Below are positions 8,712-16,897 of a DNA stretch of 64,000 nucleotides, piece by piece. A model generated the notes under the pieces. It saw only the letters and a list, made by a program, of their open reading frames with translations, did no database searches and had not been told where the DNA came from. Numbering within the stretch: position 1 is the first letter of the stretch; each line of letters starts with the position of its first letter. Made by a program: the position numbers and the translations under genes. Source of the DNA: Mesorhizobium sp. CA8 (GTDB lineage Bacteria > Pseudomonadota > Alphaproteobacteria > Rhizobiales > Rhizobiaceae). The stretch is taken from assembly GCF_020164955.1 (NCBI RefSeq), contig NZ_JAIUHG010000019.1:1-64000 (forward strand), written 5' to 3'.

Positions 8712-8815
8712 CACGTCGCGATCTTTCAGATTCATCACACGCTTTAGGTTTTTGATCTTACGCATATCTTTGCCCCGAAACCGCTCTCGCTCTCGATACA
8801 TGCCTTAGGGAAGGC
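8712..8815. repeat. Degenerate rhizobial intergenic repeat
   Basis: Between convergent genes, with words such as CGTCGCGATCTTTCAGAT, ACGCTTTAGGTTTTTGAT and TACGCATATCTTTGCCCCGA. I recognise these as parts of a palindromic intergenic element common in Rhizobiales, with the arms no longer pairing well. Assignment is from memory of the family. Confidence 0.4.
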
Positions 8816-8827
8816 ACTGGTGCGCTT

Positions 8828-9721
8828 CTATTCCTTCACCGCGCCCGTCATCGATGAAACATAGTGCTCGACGAAGAAGGAATAGAGCACCACCACCGGC
8901 AGCGAGCCGATCAGCGCGCCGGCCATGAGCGCGCCCCATTCATAGACATCGGAGCGAACGAGTTCGGTGAGCACGCCGACAGGCACCGTCTTCTTCTCCG
9001 AAGATTGGATGAAGGTCAGCGCATAGATGAACTCATTCCAGGACAAGGTGAAGGCGAAGATGCCGGCCGAGATCAGGCCGGGCACCGACAGCGGCAGCAC
9101 GATCTTGGTGAGGATCTGCCAGCGGCTCGCGCCATCGATGAGCGCGCATTCCTCCAACTCGAAGGGGATCGAGCGGAAGTAGCCCATCAGAAGCCAGGTG
9201 CAGAACGGGATGAGGAAGGTCGGATAGGTCAGGATCAGCGCAAACGGCGTGTCGTAAAGACCGAGGTTGAACACCATCACCGACAGCGGAATGAACAGGA
9301 TAGAGGGCGGCACGAGATAGGCGAGGAAGACGGCGAGGCCAACCTGCCGCGCGCCCGAAAACCTCAGACGCTCGATCGCATAGGCGGCAAGCACGGCAGC
9401 CGCCAGCGACAGGAAGGTTGCGGCGGTCGAAATGATGATCGTGTTGAGCAGCCAACCTGGATAGGAAGTCTCGAAGAGCAAATAGCGAATGTGCTCCAGC
9501 GTCGGATGCACGACCCAGAACGGATTGTAGTTCACGTAGTCGGTCATCTCGAGATTGGGCTTAACCGCCGTGATCGTCATCCAGTAGAACGGAAACAGGA
9601 GGACGACCAGAAACACCAGCAGCGGCAGATAGACCGTCACCACCCGCCGCGGAAGGCTTTGCAGGTAGCCCATGCCGCCTTCGTCGGTCTCCAGGCGCTC
9701 GACTTCCTTGATCGCGGCCAT
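8828..9721 (-). CDS. Carbohydrate ABC transporter permease (MalG-type)
   Basis: A 297-residue inner-membrane permease, last gene of a four-gene sugar-import operon. Six membrane segments are visible, from 'VYLPLLVFLVVLLFPFYWM' to 'GALIGSLPVVVLYSFFVEHY'. The EAA loop that docks to the ATPase is 'EECALIDGASRWQILTKIVLPLSVPGLISAG'-like, with its core 'ECALIDGASRWQ' visible near residue 190. C-terminal 'SSMTGAVKE' matches the usual MalG 'GLTAGAVKG' ending. The stop of the upstream permease gene is one base before this ATG, and GGCGGAGA inside that gene's end serves as ribosome site. Confidence 0.93.
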   Translation of the reverse strand: MAAIKEVERLETDEGGMGYLQSLPRRVVTVYLPLLVFLVVLLFPFYWMTITAVKPNLEMTDYVNYNPFWVVHPTLEHIRYLLFETSYPGWLLNTIIISTAATFLSLAAAVLAAYAIERLRFSGARQVGLAVFLAYLVPPSILFIPLSVMVFNLGLYDTPFALILTYPTFLIPFCTWLLMGYFRSIPFELEECALIDGASRWQILTKIVLPLSVPGLISAGIFAFTLSWNEFIYALTFIQSSEKKTVPVGVLTELVRSDVYEWGALMAGALIGSLPVVVLYSFFVEHYVSSMTGAVKE

Positions 9722-9722
9722 G

Positions 9723-10661
9723 TTAGTCTCCGCCGCCTTGCTGCCATCTGCGCCGTTGCAGCCCGAAATAGCTGAACAGGATCGCAGCCAGCAGGAAAGG
9801 AATCATGGCGACCGCGATTGCCGCGCCTTCGCCCAGTTGGCCCCCCGCAATACCGCGCTGGAAGGACAATGTCGCCATCAGATGCGTGGCGTTAACCGGT
9901 CCGCCGCGGGTCAGCACATAGATCAGTTGGAAATCGGTGAAGGTGAACAGCACCGAAAACGTCATCGTAATGGCTATGATCGGCGTCAGCAACGGCAGGG
10001 TCACATAGCGGAACAGCTGCCAGCGGCTGGCGCCATCGAGCGTAGCGGCCTCGTAGAGCGATTGCGGAATGGTCTGCAGTCCGGCAAGCAGCGTGATGGC
10101 GACGAAGGGAATGCCGCGCCACACATTGGCCGCGATGACCGAGGCGCGCGCATTGGTCGGATCACCGAGAAAATTGATGCGGTGGTCGATCAGGCCCATC
10201 TGCTGCAACGCCCAGGACAGGATCGAAAACTGCGAGTCGTAGATCCACCAGAAGGCGATGGCCGACAGCACCGTCGGTACGACCCAGGGCAGCAGCACGA
10301 TGGCGCGGAAGAACGACTTGAAGGGCAGCTTCTCGTTGAGGATGAGAGCCAGCCAGAGGCCGAGCACGAATTTTAGGATCGAAGCGCTGACCGTGTAGAG
10401 CAGCGTGTTGAACACCGAGAGCCAGAAGACGCTGTCGCTCCACAGATATTCGTAGTTTTCGACGCCGATAAAGATGCCCGGTCGGCCGATGCGTGTGTCG
10501 GTGAAGCCGAGCCAGACGCCGAGCCCGAGCGGATAGGTGAGAAAGACCAGGAGCAGCGCCGCCGCCGGCAGCATGAAGCCGAAGCCGAGAGCGTTCCTGC
10601 TCTCGGCGAGCCGCGACAGGATCGACGGGCGCGACTGGACGGCAACAGACGGCACGGTCAT
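9723..10661 (-). CDS. Carbohydrate ABC transporter permease (MalF/UgpA-type)
   Basis: A 312-residue permease that would pair with the MalG-type protein downstream. Six membrane spans are visible ('FGFMLPAAALLLVFLTYPLG' is the first). 'NTLLYTVSASILKFVLGLWLA' starts the binding-protein-dependent transport domain, and the EAA loop contains 'LYEAATLDGASRWQLFRYV'. 'YVLTRGGPVNATHLMATLSF' is a strongly conserved UgpA/LacF motif. AAGGAGCCC lies upstream of the ATG. It is 98 bp downstream of the binding-protein gene, the longest gap in the operon. Confidence 0.93.
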   Translation of the reverse strand: MTVPSVAVQSRPSILSRLAESRNALGFGFMLPAAALLLVFLTYPLGLGVWLGFTDTRIGRPGIFIGVENYEYLWSDSVFWLSVFNTLLYTVSASILKFVLGLWLALILNEKLPFKSFFRAIVLLPWVVPTVLSAIAFWWIYDSQFSILSWALQQMGLIDHRINFLGDPTNARASVIAANVWRGIPFVAITLLAGLQTIPQSLYEAATLDGASRWQLFRYVTLPLLTPIIAITMTFSVLFTFTDFQLIYVLTRGGPVNATHLMATLSFQRGIAGGQLGEGAAIAVAMIPFLLAAILFSYFGLQRRRWQQGGGD

Positions 10662-10759
10662 GGCGCGGGCTCCTTGTTATGCGGGTGGAACTGTGGCTGA
10701 CCGCGCTTGGCTCGCGTAAGCCCGCAAAGCGCGGTCATCCTGCTTCAACTATGCCAGGA

Positions 10760-12085
10760 TCAGACGCGGTAGTAGCGGTTGGCGCGTTTTTCGGCCTCTT
10801 CCATCGCTTCCTGCGGCGTCGCCTGGCCCGTCACCGCCTTGGCGAACATGTCCACCAGCACGTAATCAGCCATTGTCGCGGCGGATGCGTAGCCGAGTGG
10901 CCCGGCATAGCCGTTGGGGCGCAGCGTCGCCGAGGCTTTCGCGTAGGCCGCATTGTTGGGGTCGGCCTTCCAAACCGGGTTGCTGTCGAAGGCTTTCAGC
11001 GTCTGGCAGCAATAGCCCGCCGACGAAGTGATCCAGTCGGACATTTGCGGGTCCTCGAACATGAACTGCAGATAGGCTTTGGCGGCATTGGGATAGGGCG
11101 TGTAGTTGAAGATGACAGCCGTAGTCACCTGGAAAAGCTCGACCGATTTCCCGACCGGACCGATCGGCATGTTGGTGGTGCGGATGTCCTTGGCGATCTC
11201 GGCCAGCTTCGGGTCCTTGTCCTTGTTGACCTTTGCTGTGTTGTAGACAGAGATGCCGTTGGCGATCACGCTCACTTCCCCGGCCAGGAATGCGCGGTTG
11301 TTGTTGACGTCGAGCCAGCTTTCGGTGCCGGGGATGAAGGTCTTGTAGAGCTCCTGCGCATACTGGATCGCCTTGAGCGTCTGCGGACTGTTGATCGTCA
11401 CCTTGCCGGCTTCGTCGACCATCTGGCCGCCGTGGCTCCACAGCAGCCAATGTGCGTAATTGTTGCCGTCGCCAACGCCGTGGCCATGGGTGAAGCCGGC
11501 GGGATGGCCTTTCGCCTTCAACGCCTTGCAAAGTTCCAGGAAACCGGCCGTGTCCTTGGGGAATTCGGAGAAGCCTGCCTCCTTGACCCAGCTTTCGCGG
11601 TAGACGATGGCGTTGCCGATGGTGGCCAGCGGCAAGCCGATGAACTTGCCCTCGCGCGTCGCATATTGTTTCGGGCCGTCATGCCAGCCGCCATACTTCT
11701 TGCCGAGATAATCACCCAGTTCCGTCACATCGAGCAGCTTGTCGGGATACTGGTGCGGGTCGTCGAACCAGACGAACATCAGGTCGGGGCCGGAGCCGAC
11801 ATTGGCGGCGACCGCCGCTTTGGGACGGATGTCTTCCCAGCTTTCCTTGTCGACGCGCACCTCCACGCCCGTCGCCTCGGTGAACCGCTTGGTATTCTTC
11901 AGCCACTGATCCTCGTCGCCCTGCACGAAGGGCGACCAGCGCAGCAGCCTGAGCTTGGCACCTTCCTCGGGCTTGTATGTCAGGCCTTCCTGGGCGAAAG
12001 CGCTCGAGCCGACGAAGCGGCTGCCCAGGGCTCCGGCCGCCGCGGCTGCGGTCGTGCGGATTACATCGCGTCTGGTGAACTTCAT
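10760..12085 (-). CDS. Tat-exported sugar-binding protein of ABC importer
   Basis: A 441-residue periplasmic solute-binding protein (family 1, sugar type). The N-terminus 'MKFTRRDVIRTT' followed by an Ala-rich hydrophobic stretch and 'GSSAFAQEG' is a twin-arginine signal peptide, unusual but known in rhizobial binding proteins. 'LRLLRWSPFVQGDEDQW' and 'FTEATGVEVRVDKESWEDI' are the typical opening strands, and 'GSGPDLMFVWFDDP' the ligand-cleft loop. AGGAGGAAACAAGA precedes the ATG. The transported carbohydrate or polyol cannot be read from sequence. Confidence 0.92.
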   Translation of the reverse strand: MKFTRRDVIRTTAAAAAGALGSRFVGSSAFAQEGLTYKPEEGAKLRLLRWSPFVQGDEDQWLKNTKRFTEATGVEVRVDKESWEDIRPKAAVAANVGSGPDLMFVWFDDPHQYPDKLLDVTELGDYLGKKYGGWHDGPKQYATREGKFIGLPLATIGNAIVYRESWVKEAGFSEFPKDTAGFLELCKALKAKGHPAGFTHGHGVGDGNNYAHWLLWSHGGQMVDEAGKVTINSPQTLKAIQYAQELYKTFIPGTESWLDVNNNRAFLAGEVSVIANGISVYNTAKVNKDKDPKLAEIAKDIRTTNMPIGPVGKSVELFQVTTAVIFNYTPYPNAAKAYLQFMFEDPQMSDWITSSAGYCCQTLKAFDSNPVWKADPNNAAYAKASATLRPNGYAGPLGYASAATMADYVLVDMFAKAVTGQATPQEAMEEAEKRANRYYRV

Positions 12086-12122
12086 TCTTGTTTCCTCCTG
12101 TTGCTCTGTCGTTGCCTGGTTT

Positions 12123-13199
12123 TCATCGCGCCGTCTCGATTCGCTTGCCGGTTTCGCCGTGGAACAGGTGGATCGGGCCAGGGTCGACCGACAGCCGAAT
12201 GGTTTCTCCCGGCGCGAAGGAATGGCGCTCGCGGAAATTGGCGACGATGTCCTCCCCGCCGGCCGTCCGGCCGATGATCTGCACTTCCGACCCGGTCGGC
12301 TCGATCACCGCCACCTTGACCGGAATGCCGTCGTCGGCCAGCCGCAGATGCTCGGGTCGTACTCCGAGCACCATGGCTTCGCCGTTGCCGATGGAGGGAG
12401 GCTTCCGCAAAGGCACGGAAATGCCTCCCGCGCCCCTGAACGACGGTGGGCCATCATTGGCGAATGCGCCCTTGAGCAGGTTCATGGCGGGCGAGCCGAT
12501 AAAGCTTGCCACGAACAGGTTGTTCGGCCGGTCGTAGAGCTCGAGCGGCGGTCCGATCTGCTCGACGAGGCCGTCATGCATGACCACGATCTTGTCCGCC
12601 ATGGTCATGGCCTCGATCTGGTCGTGGGTGACATAGACCGTGGTGGTCTTCAGCCGCTGGTGCAGTTCCTTGATTTCGGCCCGCATCTGGACCCTCAGCT
12701 TGGCGTCGAGATTGCTGAGCGGCTCGTCGAACAGGAACACCTGCGGATTGCGCACGATTGCCCGGCCCATCGCGACGCGCTGGCGCTGGCCGCCCGAAAG
12801 CTGGCGGGGATAGCGCGACAGAAGCGGCACCAGCCCGAGGATTTCGGCCGCCTGCTTCACCCCGGCATCGCTTTCAGCCTTCGGGACACCCTTGAGCATG
12901 AGCGAGAACGCCATGTTCTCGGCAACCGTCATATGCGGGTAGAGCGCGTAGTTCTGGAAAACCATGGCGACGTCGCGCTCCTTCGGCGCAACGTCATTGA
13001 CGATACGGCTGCCGATCGAGATGTGTCCCCGCGAGATTTTTTCCAGGCCTGCAATCATTCTGAGAAGCGTCGATTTTCCGCAGCCAGAGGGTCCCACCAG
13101 CGTGACGAACTCACCGTCGTCTATGTCGATGCTGACGCCATGCAGGATCTGGGCGGCCCCGAACGATTTGTAGACATCGCCAATCGCGACAGACGCCAT
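12123..13199 (-). CDS. UgpC/MalK-type ABC transporter ATPase
   Basis: A 358-residue ATPase, first gene of the importer operon. It has Walker A 'GPSGCGKST', signature 'LSGGQRQRVAMGRA', Walker B 'VFLFDEPLSNLDA' and the switch His in 'VYVTHDQIEAMTMADKI'. A C-terminal TOBE/OB regulatory region (about 245-358) ends with 'IHLFHGETGKRIE'. ATG 13199 is chosen because GGGAGGAGTTCG is just upstream; the frame runs 16 codons further without a ribosome site. Gene order ATPase, binding protein, MalF, MalG is found in other rhizobial sugar operons. Confidence 0.94.
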   Translation of the reverse strand: MASVAIGDVYKSFGAAQILHGVSIDIDDGEFVTLVGPSGCGKSTLLRMIAGLEKISRGHISIGSRIVNDVAPKERDVAMVFQNYALYPHMTVAENMAFSLMLKGVPKAESDAGVKQAAEILGLVPLLSRYPRQLSGGQRQRVAMGRAIVRNPQVFLFDEPLSNLDAKLRVQMRAEIKELHQRLKTTTVYVTHDQIEAMTMADKIVVMHDGLVEQIGPPLELYDRPNNLFVASFIGSPAMNLLKGAFANDGPPSFRGAGGISVPLRKPPSIGNGEAMVLGVRPEHLRLADDGIPVKVAVIEPTGSEVQIIGRTAGGEDIVANFRERHSFAPGETIRLSVDPGPIHLFHGETGKRIETAR

Positions 13200-13651
13200 C
13201 GAACTCCTCCCGATGGTCCCTGCGAATCTCGCGGGGAGCCGTTCCAATCAAGGTGTGGCTGAAACGGATGCCGGCAAGCACCCACCACTGGCGTCGGCGA
13301 CATTGCCCCAGCTCCCCCCGGGTCACGCGACTGTGAAACGGTAGCGCTACCACATCCGCCTGTAAAGCGGCGGCGCGCCTTGCTTACTTTCGTGGTTGAA
13401 GACAGTTGAGCGAAGGCTGCGCTGAAGCGAAGTGGATCCAGCCAGTTGCCGAAGGACCGCCGACCCATCTTTCAAATGACTGCCGGTGAATATTAGAACT
13501 CGTTAATGTAATAGATTTCAGCGTGTCCGGGAAAAGCCGACTCCCGCCGATTTACATCGCCGACGGGATTTGGCCGCTATCCGTCCAGGACGCGCATTAC
13601 TTCCGCCATAGCGCAAGAGCAGGGCGGTCGCTGCCGCTCATGCCTTCGTTC
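13200..13651. other. Intergenic region upstream of the sugar ABC operon
   Basis: About 450 bp without a supported gene. The right part is the 3' flank of the minus-strand DUF922 gene. The left part holds the LacI-type palindrome and, presumably, the promoter of the importer operon. Short frames here have no ribosome sites or family motifs. Confidence 0.6.
13340..13351. promoter_or_regulatory. LacI-family type operator GGTAGCGCTACC
   Basis: A perfect 12-bp palindrome, 141 bp upstream of the ABC-operon start, with a central CG pair. Palindromes of the form tGGTAGCGCTACCa are the usual binding sites of alphaproteobacterial LacI-family sugar regulators. No LacI-type gene lies in the window, so the regulator would act from elsewhere. 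Confidence 0.6.
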
Positions 13652-14251
13652 TCAGCCTCCGCCCAGAAACGCCGCGATCAGCTTCAGCATGTTGCCGTCC
13701 TGTCCGAATTCCACCTTGTCGAAGTCGCGACTGCCCTGGCGCTGCGCCTTGGAGAGCTGGTCGAGATGGGCCGTCAGCTCCGCCCGGATCTTCTTGCAGC
13801 CGGGATCGTTCTCGGCCGTGAGGCCGGTGCTGAAGGCGACGATCTTGTCCACCATGTCGACGATGCCGGCGCCGTGCACCTTCTCATGCGCGATCAGCCC
13901 GGCGGCGAATGTGTCCCAGCGCGCCTGCAATGCTGAGCCAAGTTTTCCCGCCGGCTTGGGCACCGTGTAGGTGATGATCAGCTTCGGCCGCGCCGTCTTC
14001 AGCACACAGGCATCGCCTTGGGGCTGGTAGTCGCGCTGCCAGGTCAGCTTGAAAAAAGTGTGCGCGATGACCCGCCGGGCGTTGCCGGCCGAATCCGTGC
14101 CGACCTTCGGTCCATTCTCGCCGATCGAGAGGTAGAGCTGCTCAGCGCTTTCGCCTGAGACGGCATAAGTCTCGATCTTCTCGATGGGCTTCCAATCGGC
14201 AAGTGCCGGCGTGGACAGGAGCAGGGCGGCAAAGAGAAGGGCTGGCTTCAT
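13652..14251 (-). CDS. DUF922 putative zinc-dependent secreted protease
   Basis: A 199-residue exported protein. 'MKPALLFAALLLSTPALA' is a Sec signal peptide cleaved before DWKP. The DUF922 core contains 'HEKVH' at residues 122-126, a HExxH zinc site, preceded by 'WDTFAAGLIA'. This matches the DUF922 family, predicted periplasmic Zn-peptidases. Cysteines at about 82 and 159 could form a disulfide. ATG 14251 is chosen because it starts the signal peptide; the upstream open frame is antisense to the next gene. Substrate unknown. It is divergent from a small unknown gene. Confidence 0.83.
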   Translation of the reverse strand: MKPALLFAALLLSTPALADWKPIEKIETYAVSGESAEQLYLSIGENGPKVGTDSAGNARRVIAHTFFKLTWQRDYQPQGDACVLKTARPKLIITYTVPKPAGKLGSALQARWDTFAAGLIAHEKVHGAGIVDMVDKIVAFSTGLTAENDPGCKKIRAELTAHLDQLSKAQRQGSRDFDKVEFGQDGNMLKLIAAFLGGG

Positions 14252-14368
14252 AGGCGAGCCATAGCATTGGGCCTCCTTTGGAAGAAGCCGGCCCGCGGAT
14301 TTTCGGAACCCGCCCCACCGGTCGATCGTTTCCTTGGGCAATCGTCTCGACCCATGGGGGAGGACAAG

Positions 14369-14599
14369 ATGACCCGCAATGAGATCATTTCCGTGCTTGG
14401 ACCGGTCGACGAGGCCGTCATCGCCGATATCGCGCTCACCGGCGCCAGCCTCGAGGAATTGCGCGAGGCCTTCGCCTGGATCGGCGCCGACGAGGCGCTC
14501 GTCAATGAAGGCCACGCCATGCCCGGCGCCCGCGTGGCGAAACTGATCGAAATCCTAGAACCTCCCGAGGACGAGCCCGAGGCGCCGGCCGTGGAGTAG
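14369..14599 (+). CDS. Small hypothetical protein, 76 aa
   Basis: A small acidic protein starting MTRNEIISVLGPVDEAVIAD, probably all-helical, with a Pro/Glu-rich tail 'EPPEDEPEAPAVE'. ATG 14369 has the very strong ribosome site GGGGGAGGACAAG. The spacing pattern 'VDEAVIADIALTGASLEELREAFAWI' resembles short conserved rhizobial proteins of unknown function. Nothing links it to the neighbouring DUF922 gene except divergent orientation. Confidence 0.78.
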   Translation: MTRNEIISVLGPVDEAVIADIALTGASLEELREAFAWIGADEALVNEGHAMPGARVAKLIEILEPPEDEPEAPAVE

Positions 14600-14683
14600 A
14601 GCGCCACCTCTAGGTGCTTCTCCCTACTTGTCGCCGCACACCTCCCGTCTTAGCTTTTGCCGCTTGGGCGGGAGGAGAGGCCT

Positions 14684-15781
14684 TTGGATACCAATGTCGT
14701 CATCGTCGGCGCCGGCCCTGCCGGGCTCGCCGTTGCCGCCTGCCTCAAAAAGGCTGGGCAGGATTTCATCATTCTTGAAAGGGCCGATGAGGTTGCGCCG
14801 TCCTGGCGCCGGCATTACCGGCGGCTGCACCTGCACACGGTGAAATCCCTCTCGTCGCTGCCCTTCGTGCGGTTTCCGAGGAGCTATCCGCGTTATGTGC
14901 CACGCGAGAAGGTCGTGGCCTATCTCGAGGCTTATGCCGAGCGTTTCGGACTCAGGACGCGCTTCGGCGTCACGGTTAAATCGGTCCGCCGCGAAGGCGA
15001 GAGCCTGCTGGTCCAGACCGATGCCGGGCTCTTCAATGCCCGCAAAATTGTCGTCGCCACCGGCAACAACGCCCAACCGGTCATGCCGAGCTTCTCCGGA
15101 GTCGAAGCTTTCGGGGGCAAGGTGCTGCACAGCGCCGCCTACACAGAGGCAGCACCCTATGTCGGCAAAAACGTGCTGGTCGTCGGCATGGGCAACACGG
15201 GCGCGGAGATCGCGCTCGATCTTGCCGAGAGCGGCGCCCACCCGACCATCTCGGTGCGCAAGGGCGTCCACATCGTGCCGCGCCAGCTGTTCGGCCTGCC
15301 GATCCAGATGGTGGGCATCGCCAGCCGGCCGATGCCGCGGGCGCTGAACGACTGGATGTTTCCCAAGATCCTCGATCTGGCGCTGGGGCGGCTGGAGCGA
15401 TACGGGATCGTCCGGCCGAAGCAGGGCATCCTGCAAGGGATCGATGCCGGCCGCATCCCGGTGATCGATGTCGGCACGGTGGCGGCGATCAAGCAGGGTC
15501 GGATCAGCATTGCGCCGGACGTTGCGGGCTTCACCCGGGACGGCGTGAAATTCGCCGACGGGGTGGAGAAGAAGTTCGACGCGGCGATTTTCGCAACCGG
15601 CTACCGTCCGGGCTACGACGCCTTCCTGCCGGCTGAGCTCAGGCCGGACAAGAGCGGCGTGAACGCCCGCGCGACGCAGCTCGGCATCTATCTTCTCGGC
15701 TTCTACAATCCGGTCACCGGCCTGCTGCGCGAGATCGGCATAGAGGCGCAGGCGGTGGCGAAGGATATTGCAAGGCGGTGA
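14684..15781 (+). CDS. Flavin-containing monooxygenase-like NAD(P)/FAD oxidoreductase
   Basis: A 365-residue flavoprotein. The FAD-binding loop 'VGAGPAG' is at about residues 8-14, the NAD(P)-binding loop 'GMGNTG' at 168-173, and the linker motif 'VVATGNNAQPVMP' (ATGxxxxP) lies between; 'IFATGYRPGYDAFLP' is near the C-terminus. This is the architecture of class B flavin monooxygenases such as plant YUCCA and bacterial FMOs, which hydroxylate N or S centres. The TTG start at 14684 sits 3 bases behind GGGAGGAGAGG and gives the natural N-terminus 'DTNVVIVGAG'. The substrate is unknown. Similarity to YUCCA invites the idea of indole/auxin chemistry, but that is only inference. Confidence 0.9.
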   Translation: MDTNVVIVGAGPAGLAVAACLKKAGQDFIILERADEVAPSWRRHYRRLHLHTVKSLSSLPFVRFPRSYPRYVPREKVVAYLEAYAERFGLRTRFGVTVKSVRREGESLLVQTDAGLFNARKIVVATGNNAQPVMPSFSGVEAFGGKVLHSAAYTEAAPYVGKNVLVVGMGNTGAEIALDLAESGAHPTISVRKGVHIVPRQLFGLPIQMVGIASRPMPRALNDWMFPKILDLALGRLERYGIVRPKQGILQGIDAGRIPVIDVGTVAAIKQGRISIAPDVAGFTRDGVKFADGVEKKFDAAIFATGYRPGYDAFLPAELRPDKSGVNARATQLGIYLLGFYNPVTGLLREIGIEAQAVAKDIARR

Positions 15782-15880
15782 GGCATCAACGCCGCTGATA
15801 TCCCTCTTGGCAGCAGTGCCTGAATCGGGTGGTGCTCCTTCGTTCTCTATGCGAAGCAGTCCCACCAATGGAGGACCGCC

Positions 15881-16510
15881 ATGCTCACGCTCTATGACTA
15901 TCTCCCTTCGCAAAATGCCTGGAAAATTCGCGTCCTGCTCGGCCTGCTGGGCATCGCCTACGAAACCAGTATCGTCTCGATCTTCGAGGGCGAGAGCCAC
16001 ACGGAGGCCTTCCTGAAGCTCAACCCGGCGGGCGCGGTGCCCGTGCTCGGACTGGAAAACGGCGAGGCGATCGCCGAGTCGAACGCGATCCTGACCTATC
16101 TAGCCGAGGGCACGCCCTACCTTCCGTCGGACCGCTTTGCCCGCGCCAAGGTGATGCAGTGGCTGTTCTTCGAGCAGTACCATGTCGAGCCCGTCATCGG
16201 CTCGTTGCGCTACTGGACGCTGACCGGCCGCCTGGAGTGCAACAAGGCGCTGGCTCCCGGCAAGCGCGAGGCGGGCGTGCGCGCGCTGGGTGCGCTGGAG
16301 CGTAGCCTGGCCGACACGCAATTCCTGGTCGGCAATGCGCTCAGCATCGCCGACATCGCCGTCTACGCCTACAGCCACCGCGCCGAAGACTGCGGTTTCT
16401 CGCTCGCCGACTATCCCGCGGTCGATGCCTGGATGGGGCGCGTCAGCGAGGCGATCGGACCGGATTATCCGGTGCATCCTTACAGCATCGATCCGCATTC
16501 GCGCGCCTGA
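15881..16510 (+). CDS. Glutathione S-transferase family protein
   Basis: A 209-residue cytosolic GST. The N-terminal thioredoxin fold (1-80) contains 'LPSQNAWKIRVLLGLLG', cis-Pro in 'GAVPVLGLENG' and 'AIAESNAILTYLAEGT', which binds the glutathione gamma-glutamyl group. The helical C-domain has 'LSIADIAVYAYSHRAEDCG', the conserved N-capping motif. GGAGGACCGCC precedes the ATG. It stands between a flavin monooxygenase and a small secreted protein and may be independently transcribed. Confidence 0.92.
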   Translation: MLTLYDYLPSQNAWKIRVLLGLLGIAYETSIVSIFEGESHTEAFLKLNPAGAVPVLGLENGEAIAESNAILTYLAEGTPYLPSDRFARAKVMQWLFFEQYHVEPVIGSLRYWTLTGRLECNKALAPGKREAGVRALGALERSLADTQFLVGNALSIADIAVYAYSHRAEDCGFSLADYPAVDAWMGRVSEAIGPDYPVHPYSIDPHSRA

Positions 16511-16627
16511 GCCGCCGGAACACAGCGGCGGACAGGGCGTTCTCCAAAAGGCACCGTGTCGGGCCTCGCCCAATCGGCGCCCGCTTGTTTCGCGTTGCGT
16601 TCCAACCCAGAGCCATGGAGATCCGCA

Positions 16628-16855
16628 ATGGTTCGCACCATCCCCGTCGCAATCCTCGCCACCGGCATCATGAGCCTGCCTGTCATGGCAGCCGAGCAAT
16701 ACTGGGTCGCCAGGGACGCCGTGTCGAAGCAATGCGAGATCGTGCCCAAGAAGCCCGACGGCACGCTTGTCGTCGATCTCGGCAAGAAGAAATATGCCAG
16801 CGAGGGCGAAGCGAGGAAGGCAATGGAGGCGATGGCGGACTGCAAGAAGAAGTAG
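16628..16855 (+). CDS. Small secreted protein, 75 aa
   Basis: 'MVRTIPVAILATGIMSLPVM' ending at an AAEQ cleavage site is a Sec signal peptide, leaving a mature domain of about 53 residues with 'YWVARDAVSKQCEIVPKKP' and 'KKYASEGEARKAMEAM'. Two Cys residues could form a disulfide. The pattern is common in short rhizobial periplasmic proteins of unknown function. ATG 16628 is supported by GGAGATCCGC; the open frame upstream lacks one. Confidence 0.78.
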   Translation: MVRTIPVAILATGIMSLPVMAAEQYWVARDAVSKQCEIVPKKPDGTLVVDLGKKKYASEGEARKAMEAMADCKKK

Positions 16856-16897
16856 GGCCGTTGCCCAATACCGAGGAGAGATTAGCCCAGCCAGCTT

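Noticed and set aside
14684..15781. Flavin monooxygenase as auxin-synthesis gene
   Set aside because: The family resemblance to YUCCA is real but the sequence gives no proof of indole-3-pyruvate activity, so no symbol was assigned.
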